Of a stretch of DNA of 12,273 nucleotides, positions 7,686-12,273 are shown piece by piece. The position numbers were made by a program, and so were the translations under genes. The notes beneath the pieces were generated by a model, which was not told the origin of the DNA, made no database searches, and worked only from the letters and a program-made list of their open reading frames with translations. The stretch covers positions 1-12,273 of the forward strand of contig SKSH01000140.1 of assembly GCA_007118075.1 (NCBI GenBank). The letters run 5' to 3'. This stretch comes from Halobacteriales archaeon. GTDB taxonomy: Archaea > Halobacteriota > Halobacteria > Halobacteriales > SKSH01. The stretch's first letter is position 1; the number at the start of each line of letters is the position of its first letter.

Positions 7686-8264
7686 ATGTCGTCCTCCACA
7701 ACGGATGCTTATGCAGAACTCACCCAACGAAGTAATGAAATCTTCAACCTCGGTGCGGCCCTCTCGGTCCTGCATTGGGACCAACAGGTGATGATGCCAG
7801 AAGGTGGGACCCCCGCTCGGTCGAAAACCACCGCTACCATTCAGTCACCCCTCCATGAGCGGGTTGGAAAACTGCTTGACGCGGTTGACCCGGATGAACT
7901 CGAGGAGATCCATCGCGCAAACATCCGTGAGATGCGCAGGCAGTACGAACGGCATGAAAAGACCCCAAATGACCTCGTCGAGCTACTCGCAGAAACCACT
8001 TCGAACGCCCATCCCAACTAGAGGACAGCCAGAGAGACGGATGATTTTTCGCACTTCGAAGCTGATCTCGCACGGATTGTCGAACTCCAGCGGAAACTCA
8101 CCAGATACCTCGGACCGAACAATGCCGAATGTGATCCGGTGTTTCACGAACTCGATCCCGATCGATGGCGGTTCATCAAATTCGAACCCGATACGGTCGT
8201 GGCACGATATCAATCGTACCAACAGGATGTACCGAAGGAAGCACAACTGAGGACGCACCGATAA
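7686..8264 (+). pseudogene. Truncated M32 carboxypeptidase (carboxypeptidase Taq family) with in-frame stop
   Basis: The frame from ATG 7686 reads like the N-terminus of M32 metallocarboxypeptidases: a DAYAELTQRSNEIFNLGAAL helix, then LHWDQQVMMPEGG, IREMRRQYER and ELLAETTSNA. A TAG at 8019-8021 then interrupts it. The same frame continues after the stop with ARETDDFSHFEADLARI, the normal next segment of the family, where a Trp (AW-x-x-A) stands at the position of the stop. So a TGG-to-TAG change is the simplest history. Similarity fades after LTRYLG, though an FEPD in KFEPDTVV fits the family, and a TAA ends the frame at 8264. The remnant covers roughly the first 190 of about 500 residues; the HEXXH zinc site and everything after it are absent, so no peptidase activity is possible. 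In frame, the piece is also open upstream to ATG 7596, which I consider noncoding. Confidence 0.85.
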
Positions 8265-8333
8265 GATCACGATTTACGCTCGATATGACCACAAGAACAA
8301 ACGAGTTCGAGGACGGATGAGACACCAGTTTGA

Positions 8334-8340
8334 TTTATAA
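8334..8340 (+). promoter_or_regulatory. TATA box of the SRPBCC gene, leaderless promoter
   Basis: TTTATAA is centred 27 bases before the ATG at 8364. This is a near-perfect haloarchaeal TATA element (TTTAWA type) at the distance that places transcription start at or next to the start codon, so the mRNA is probably leaderless. It is the strongest promoter match in the window. Confidence 0.65.
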
Positions 8341-8363
8341 GCTAGTCAAGCACAATATGGGCC

Positions 8364-8837
8364 ATGGATAGTGGACCCCAGCTACAACAAGATATCCCTG
8401 AGCTGGGCCGAATCTGCCAAACCATCGAGATTCCCGCATCAATCGGTCAAGTCTGGGAACAGCTTGAAAACCCTGGAGCAGTGGCTCGGTGGTGGTGTGC
8501 ATGTGATCCGGTCGATATCGAGTTCGAACCGACCGTTGGTGGGCAATACAGGGAATGCTATCGTGGTGAGGAGATACAGTACGAGCTCACCGGTTCAGTC
8601 GCTGCATTCGATCCGTATCGACAGTTCGCCGTCAAACGCCTGACCGCAGAGAATTTCGACGCACACGACACGATTGATTTCAAACTGCTGGAGTATTCTG
8701 ATCGAACGAGAGTGGTACTCGAACACGTCTATCCCGAACTCGAAGAAGACTCGGGAGCATCGAACGAATACTACTCACCTAGATGGCAAGATAGTCTCAA
8801 ACAGCTTCGAGATCAGACAATCGCTACCTCTGACTAA
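8364..8837 (+). CDS. SRPBCC (START-like) domain protein, AHSA1-like
   Basis: A 157-residue soluble protein. After a short acidic N-terminus it follows the AHSA1/polyketide-cyclase pattern: a first strand (RICQTIEIPAS), a helix with VWEQLENPGAVARWW, then the long antiparallel sheet including VDIEFEPTVGGQYRE, YELTGSVAAFDPYRQFAVK and RTRVVLEHVYPEL, and the C-terminal helix beginning YYSPRWQDSLKQLRDQ. The fold forms a deep hydrophobic cavity; members bind lipids or other apolar ligands, act as Hsp90 ATPase activators in eukaryotes, or have unknown roles in prokaryotes. Nothing here points to a ligand. The gene stands alone with its own strong leaderless promoter, between two decaying genes, and appears intact. 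Family membership is confident; function is unknown. Confidence 0.85.
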   Translation: MDSGPQLQQDIPELGRICQTIEIPASIGQVWEQLENPGAVARWWCACDPVDIEFEPTVGGQYRECYRGEEIQYELTGSVAAFDPYRQFAVKRLTAENFDAHDTIDFKLLEYSDRTRVVLEHVYPELEEDSGASNEYYSPRWQDSLKQLRDQTIATSD

Positions 8838-8846
8838 CTTACTTAG

Positions 8847-9005
8847 TTTCATCAACGATTGGAGTCACTACATGAGCCCAACCGATACAGTCTCCGAGCG
8901 GAGCTACCGGGGTACGTCGACCCGTATGCGATGCGGTTCTCTGTTCTTCCTGGAATCAAGGATTATCTCATCGAAAAAATGCCCACCAACACAAGCAGCT
9001 GGTGA
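8847..9005 (+). pseudogene. Possible C-terminal scrap of a bacterial-type sugar transferase
   Basis: A 52-codon open stretch, with no ATG until well inside it, reads SLRAELPGYVDPYAMRF and then SVLPGI. This resembles the SLVGPRPELPxYVxxY...VRPGIT signature of undecaprenyl/polyprenyl-phosphate sugar transferases that start exopolysaccharide or glycan assembly. The GPRP part has collapsed to LRA, and the sequence stops at a TGA before the usual C-terminal amphipathic region. Upstream, the N-terminal membrane helices are missing. If right, it is a small relic of a lost gene; a chance match cannot be excluded because only about 20 positions carry the resemblance. Nothing else coding is visible in the 358 bases between the SRPBCC gene and the FMN reductase start. 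Confidence 0.3.
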
Positions 9006-9152
9006 GGAGGAGTCATCTCAGTGACAGGATGACTACTCGTCGGTGAAAGTGATGTGCCGGCTATGTCATCAACTGGACCTTCCTACATCCGATCGGCCAA
9101 GTTAGATTGATGGTCACGTCATTGGACAGTTACCGTATTCTCCTTCAGCAAG

Positions 9153-9161
9153 AGCTTAACT
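9153..9161 (+). promoter_or_regulatory. Possible TATA element for the FMN reductase
   Basis: AGCTTAACT is centred about 26 bases before a TTG at 9181 and about 39 before the ATG at 9196. If real, transcription would start near 9183 and leave a leader of about 13 bases before the ATG. It is a weak match judged mainly on position. Confidence 0.25.
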
Positions 9162-9195
9162 CATCGCTACCCGGGACTAGTTGGTAAGTACGTTC

Positions 9196-9774
9196 ATGTA
9201 CAGTGAGACACACGTTGTGGCAGTCTGTGGGAGTTTGCGAGATGAAAGTCGGACTAGAATCGCACTCGAGGAGGCACTCGAAGCGTCGGCTGCAATCGGT
9301 GCTACGACACAGTTGATAGACCTTCGAGACTACGCGCTTCCCCAGTACGGGTTGGATGGGAAGGATGCAGGAGATGCACCCGAGTTGCGAGCAGCGCTCG
9401 ATGCAGCGGATGGGATCATCCTTGGGACACCAGTATATCACGGATCGTACTCCTCGCCACTGAAAGCGGCCCTCGACTACAGCGGCCGCGATGAATTTAG
9501 GGGGAAATCGGTCGGGATGATTGCAATCGCCGGAGGGCGATTCCCGACAAAGTGTCTAGAGCATCTTAGGAACGTCTGTCGCCACATCAATGCATGGGTA
9601 CTACCGACGGAGGTGGCGATCCCCAATGCCAACAGCGCCATCGAGGAGGGTGAAATCACCGACCCAGCGGTTGCCGATCGGGTCCAACGTCTCGGCAAGG
9701 AGGTCGTTCAGTACGCACACATCGAGCGACTTCCACAACTGATGGAAGAATCGTTGTCGAACCACTCTGGGTGA
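9196..9774 (+). CDS. NAD(P)H-dependent FMN reductase (SsuE/flavodoxin-like fold)
   Basis: A 192-residue flavodoxin-like protein of the FMN_red family. It begins with VVAVCGSLRDESRTR, the phosphate-binding loop for FMN (residues 7-21), and has GTPVYHGSYSSPLKAALDY (77-95), the second FMN loop, and IAGGRFP (111-117) near the isoalloxazine ring, followed by AWVLPTEVAIPNA. It reduces FMN (or uses it as bound cofactor) with NAD(P)H in the cytosol, supplying reduced flavin or reducing quinones, azo compounds or metals; the physiological partner is unknown. ATG at 9196 gives a normal N-terminus; an in-frame TTG at 9181 would add five residues. Its stop TGA overlaps the ATG of a Nudix remnant (ATGA type), so the two were once co-translated. 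Sequence looks intact. Confidence 0.93.
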   Translation: MYSETHVVAVCGSLRDESRTRIALEEALEASAAIGATTQLIDLRDYALPQYGLDGKDAGDAPELRAALDAADGIILGTPVYHGSYSSPLKAALDYSGRDEFRGKSVGMIAIAGGRFPTKCLEHLRNVCRHINAWVLPTEVAIPNANSAIEEGEITDPAVADRVQRLGKEVVQYAHIERLPQLMEESLSNHSG

Positions 9775-10273
9775 TGAGCTCAGCGACCTCACCATCCTCC
9801 TATTCTTCGTGAACGTTCAAGAAGTGGTCCTCGATGAGAAGGAGGAATGTCCTCAGCAAGCGTGCCAAATCGGATGAGTACACTGGGCGTGCACTCACGT
9901 TCCGGAGGAAACGTAGAAGCACCTCCAAAGGAGACGGAGGTCATCAGATCGATCATCCAGCGTGTGATACACGAAGAGATCGGTATCGAAGCCAGTGACG
10001 TCTCAATCCTGACCAGTAAGACCGTTCGAACCAATACAGGCGATATCTGTCTCACCATTCCGCACCTATTGCCAAGTCGAAGGAGGCACCGCTCGGTCTG
10101 AGATCACTGTTGGCTTCTGGCTCACAGACGACGGGATTGGTGACCATGACGAGATCCCTTCCTATACAAAATCGAACATTGGATTGGCCGAGCAGTCTTG
10201 GTGAATCACGCATCTATGGAATGAATTCATCGATGAGCTCACGCTGGAGCAACTCGTTTTGATTGGAGAGTAA
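9774..10273 (+). pseudogene. Nudix (MutT) hydrolase pseudogene with several frameshifts
   Basis: Pieces of one Nudix protein lie in order in shifting frames. From 9776 the frame reads LSDLTILLFFV...VVLDEKEEC; from 9852 (+1) LSKRAKSDEYTGRALTF; from 9904 (+1) GGNVEAPPKETEVIRSIIQ then RVIHEEIGIEASD...GDICLTI; from about 10060 (+1) FRTYCQVEGGTARSE then ITVGFWLTDDGIGDHDE to SW, ending in TGA at 10202-10204. The same frame continues to LTLEQLVLIGE and TAA at 10273, so that TGA may also replace a Trp codon. The order first strand, LSKRA, TFPGG, Nudix helix HEEIGIE, closing GFWLTDD is typical of the family. The Nudix box itself is damaged (REU reads R-V-I, and the spacing after GG is longer). The ATG at 9774 overlaps the FMN reductase stop, suggesting former coupling. 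At least three frameshifts make the gene nonfunctional. Confidence 0.75.
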
Positions 10274-10327
10274 GATTTCTGAAACAGACAGGGTTGGAAC
10301 TGTACCTTGGAAGACAGCTCCCTACTC

Positions 10328-10732
10328 TCAGGCTTGGACGGGGATGACCCGGTCAGGTCGAATGCGTAAGATAACCCTGGCGGGATCCTCGGGGAAACGA
10401 TCCTCGAAGTTCTCGACTCCCTTATACCTGAGCCCCAGTTCTCCGATATGCTCACGGGCACCCTCCTCGACGAACGCGTCGACCTCGCCGAGAACGGTGA
10501 CATACCGATAAGGATCATCGGGATCGATCACGGTAATGCCGACCCTTGGTACCCGTTCGACGTTTCTTACCTTCTGTCGACCACGCTGCGTGTTCACCAG
10601 TACGTATCCGTCGCGGTCCATATCGATCCAGACCACCGTTGGGTGCGGTGTTCCATCGGGCAGCACCGTTGCGAGCACCGCATGCGCTGATTCCGTGAAC
10701 AGATCATGGTACTCCTCTGGAATCTGCTCCAT
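10328..10732 (-). CDS. PPOX-class flavin/F420-dependent enzyme (pyridoxamine 5'-phosphate oxidase-like split barrel)
   Basis: This 134-residue protein fits the short single-domain PPOX class often tied to coenzyme F420 (Rv1155-like). Landmarks are HAVLATVLPDGTPHPTVVWID (residues 17-37, first hairpin), NTQRGRQKVRNVERVPRVG (47-65, cofactor phosphate-binding turn and helix), VIDPDDPYRYVTVLGEV (68-84) and the closing strand ARVILRIRPDRVIP. Family members bind FMN or F420 across a homodimer interface and reduce or oxidise small substrates or biliverdin-like compounds; haloarchaea make F420, so that cofactor is plausible but unproven. I start at ATG 10732 (MEQIPEEYHDLF); an earlier in-frame start at 10759 would add nine residues that are unlike the family. 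It lies 66 bases downstream of the LutB-like gene on the same strand, so co-transcription is possible. Confidence 0.88.
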   Translation of the reverse strand: MEQIPEEYHDLFTESAHAVLATVLPDGTPHPTVVWIDMDRDGYVLVNTQRGRQKVRNVERVPRVGITVIDPDDPYRYVTVLGEVDAFVEEGAREHIGELGLRYKGVENFEDRFPEDPARVILRIRPDRVIPVQA

Positions 10733-10798
10733 GGTGGAGCATGATAGACGGTACCACATAGCTCTGGGGAATACTGTCTGGTGGTGCGGTCGCTGCGG

Positions 10799-12273
10799 TC
10801 ACCCTCGTGGCCGGAGCAATTCTACGGGATGCATAACGTCACCGACACCAAGATGACCGAGCTGTTCCTGACACGAAGTACCACTGGCAGTGACGGTCTC
10901 GCGCTCAGCCGTTCGTACCTGGCTTGCAAGGTCCTCGCCGATATCACGACTGAGCTCGTAGTATTCCGATTTGTACCCGAAGGACCCAGCCATTCCACAA
11001 CATTCGACCGACGACGTGGTGATCTCCAATCCTAGCGACTCGAGGAGATCGACCGTCGATGCATCCATTCCGAGCGTCCGTTCCTGGCAGTGGCCGTGAT
11101 AGAACACGGACTGAAGGTCGTCACGGACTTCGATGTTCGAATCTACCAGTTCATCGTCCAATCGGTGGAGGAACTCGAAGATACCTACCGACTGGCGTGC
11201 AAGGGATCTGTGTGGTTGTTCAGGAAGTAAGCGGGCGTAATCACGGCGCACCATCGCGAGATCGGATGGCTCGATGAAGATGATTGGTTTACCATCTTCG
11301 ACCGCAGGCATTAGCTCATCAGCGACCGTTTCTGCCTGTGTTCTTGCGGTTGCAATCATCCCCTGGGAGAACGGTTCCCTTCCGGTCGAGTGAATCGCTG
11401 GAACCGTGACTGAGAGACCAAGTGCATCGAGTAGTTCAAAGGAGGCAATCCCACGGTCGATTAGGGAATAGTTCGAATAGGTATCTGCAAACAACACCAC
11501 ATCACAACGTTCAATGCCAACAGTTCGCTCGAGCACCTGTTCACGAAACGTCTGCCTCGAGAAGGATGGCAGTGGCCGGCGACGATCGATGCCGAACATG
11601 CGGTCTAAGAGCCATCTTGTCATCCCTCGATTCATTATCCAATTTGAGACCGGAGCAGTTGCCGATCCCAGCCTGGCTAGCTGTTCGAAGTTCGCAACAA
11701 AGCGCGAACGAACCGGGGGTGGTGTGTCCTCGGTATCTGGAAGCAAGCCATCGTAGACGAAGTCAAGGGTGGGCGAATCTGCAGCTTCGTTCACTCGACT
11801 CCGAATCGCCGTGTTTACCCATGGAATGTCGATCTTCACCGGGCACTGATCGACACACCGAGTACAGCCCGTGCAAAGATCGTTGAACCCTGCTGCAGAG
11901 TCGAGACTCTCCACCCCAGCCTCCCAACCGGTCCCGATTCCACCGGTGTAAGTCTCACCCCCGAAAGCGTGTCCACCGACGTGTTGGAAATTGGCACAGG
12001 AATTGAGACAGGCCGAACACCGGATGCAATAAAGCACCTCCTCAAGCAGGGGGTCGTTGCGCATCTGCGTACGGCCGTTATCGATGAGGACGAGGTGGAA
12101 CTCACGGGCCTCGTGAGCCGCGGATAGTGGTATGTCTGGGGCGTTTTCAAAGTCAGCAATCGGCGTGTCTACCGGCGGGGTGAGCATCGTCAGATAACGA
12201 CTCATATGCTGGCCAGTGGCTGATCTGGCCAACAGTTCGACGAATGGTCTGAGCTCACGGATCGACGGGATGA
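10799..12273 (-). CDS. LutB-like iron-sulfur protein (LUD C-terminus, two 4Fe-4S motifs) fused to LutA-like CCG domains, 5' partial
   Basis: The frame is open to the window edge, so the start lies beyond 12273; the TTG at 12232 is internal. The first residues (RELRPFVELLARSATGQHMSR) match the end of a LUD domain. EFHLVLIDNGRT leads into CIRCSACLNSC (about 12028-11998) and CTGCTRCVDQCP (about 11875-11843), two CxxCxxCxxxC [4Fe-4S] motifs. The C-terminal half is two CCG-type repeats: the first, FADTYSNYSLIDRG...STGREPFSQG, has STG (11389-11381) where CCG is usual; the second has YHGHCQ, ECCGMAGSFGY (CCG at 11002-10994) and GTSCQEQ. LutABC oxidise L-lactate to pyruvate in bacteria, with LutB and LutA as separate proteins; here both parts are in one chain. 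Likely role: lactate or similar 2-hydroxy acid oxidation. The substrate is inferred from the family only. Confidence 0.9.
   Translation of the reverse strand, partial: IPSIRELRPFVELLARSATGQHMSRYLTMLTPPVDTPIADFENAPDIPLSAAHEAREFHLVLIDNGRTQMRNDPLLEEVLYCIRCSACLNSCANFQHVGGHAFGGETYTGGIGTGWEAGVESLDSAAGFNDLCTGCTRCVDQCPVKIDIPWVNTAIRSRVNEAADSPTLDFVYDGLLPDTEDTPPPVRSRFVANFEQLARLGSATAPVSNWIMNRGMTRWLLDRMFGIDRRRPLPSFSRQTFREQVLERTVGIERCDVVLFADTYSNYSLIDRGIASFELLDALGLSVTVPAIHSTGREPFSQGMIATARTQAETVADELMPAVEDGKPIIFIEPSDLAMVRRDYARLLPEQPHRSLARQSVGIFEFLHRLDDELVDSNIEVRDDLQSVFYHGHCQERTLGMDASTVDLLESLGLEITTSSVECCGMAGSFGYKSEYYELSRDIGEDLASQVRTAERETVTASGTSCQEQLGHLGVGDVMHPVELLRPRG

Noticed and set aside
8019..8021. TAG inside the M32 frame as a possible pyrrolysine or readthrough codon.
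   Set aside because: The position is a conserved Trp, the gene lacks its active site anyway, and I see nothing nearby for pyrrolysine synthesis or decoding. Nonsense mutation is simpler.
8674..9024. A 116-codon frame overlapping the end of the SRPBCC gene and running into the following gap.
   Set aside because: Its first half is the shadow of the SRPBCC gene, and its Ser/Arg/Cys-rich second half has no recognisable pattern; the competing frame there gives the sugar-transferase-like relic.
9048..9102. A CRLCHQ-containing short frame as a possible zinc-finger micro-protein.
   Set aside because: It has only one CxxC pair, no good start context and a stop soon after; no support beyond chance.
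9847..10101. An 84-codon ATG frame preceded by a fine-looking AAGGAGGA, suggesting a small intact gene.
   Set aside because: It encodes only the middle piece of a Nudix fold. The preceding and following pieces lie in other frames, so the ATG and the purine-rich run are by chance.

Overview
The window looks like a chromosomal segment of a haloarchaeon (class Halobacteria). The proteins are strongly acidic (many Asp/Glu, few Lys). GATC/TCGA-rich codons fit a haloarchaeon of moderate GC. At least one gene has a TATA element (TTTATAA) centred about 27 bases before its ATG, with almost no leader. Several proteins have a recognisable haloarchaeal character: a LUD/LutB-type iron-sulfur protein, a PPOX-class flavoprotein, and a leaderless SRPBCC protein. 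I cannot name the species.

Layout. (a) 1-5.5 kb is metabolic: the 3' end of a FAD-dependent amine/amino-acid oxidoreductase (+), converging on an M20 dipeptidase-like metallopeptidase (-). Divergent from the peptidase is a 12-TM MFS exporter/importer (+). It is followed by a tight BolA + monothiol glutaredoxin pair (+), which converges on an M20-type hydrolase of the N-carbamoyl-amino-acid / allantoate amidohydrolase group (-). (b) After a gene-poor stretch of about 300 bases, 5.8-7.5 kb holds a class I PLP aminotransferase (+) converging on a cyclophilin peptidyl-prolyl isomerase (-). (c) 7.6-10.3 kb is a mixed region in which intact small genes (SRPBCC protein, NADPH-dependent FMN reductase) alternate with decaying ones. 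These are a truncated M32 carboxypeptidase with an in-frame stop at a conserved Trp, a probable scrap of a bacterial-type sugar transferase, and a Nudix hydrolase broken by three frameshifts. (d) 10.3-12.3 kb (-) holds a PPOX-class flavin/F420 protein. Downstream of the window edge lies most of a LutB-like protein fused to LutA-like CCG domains, whose LUD N-terminus is outside the window.

How they fit together. The oxidoreductase, both M20 hydrolases, the aminotransferase and the MFS carrier would all suit uptake and breakdown of peptides or modified amino acids, though they do not form one operon. BolA and CGFS-type glutaredoxin are known partners in [2Fe-2S] handling, and they are the clearest functional pair here. 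I do not see a CRISPR array, toxin-antitoxin pair, phage island, RNA gene or obvious new defence system. The most interesting points are the archaeal BolA-Grx module with altered motif residues, the LutB-LutA fusion that has lost its first CCG cysteines, and the cluster of fresh pseudogenes.
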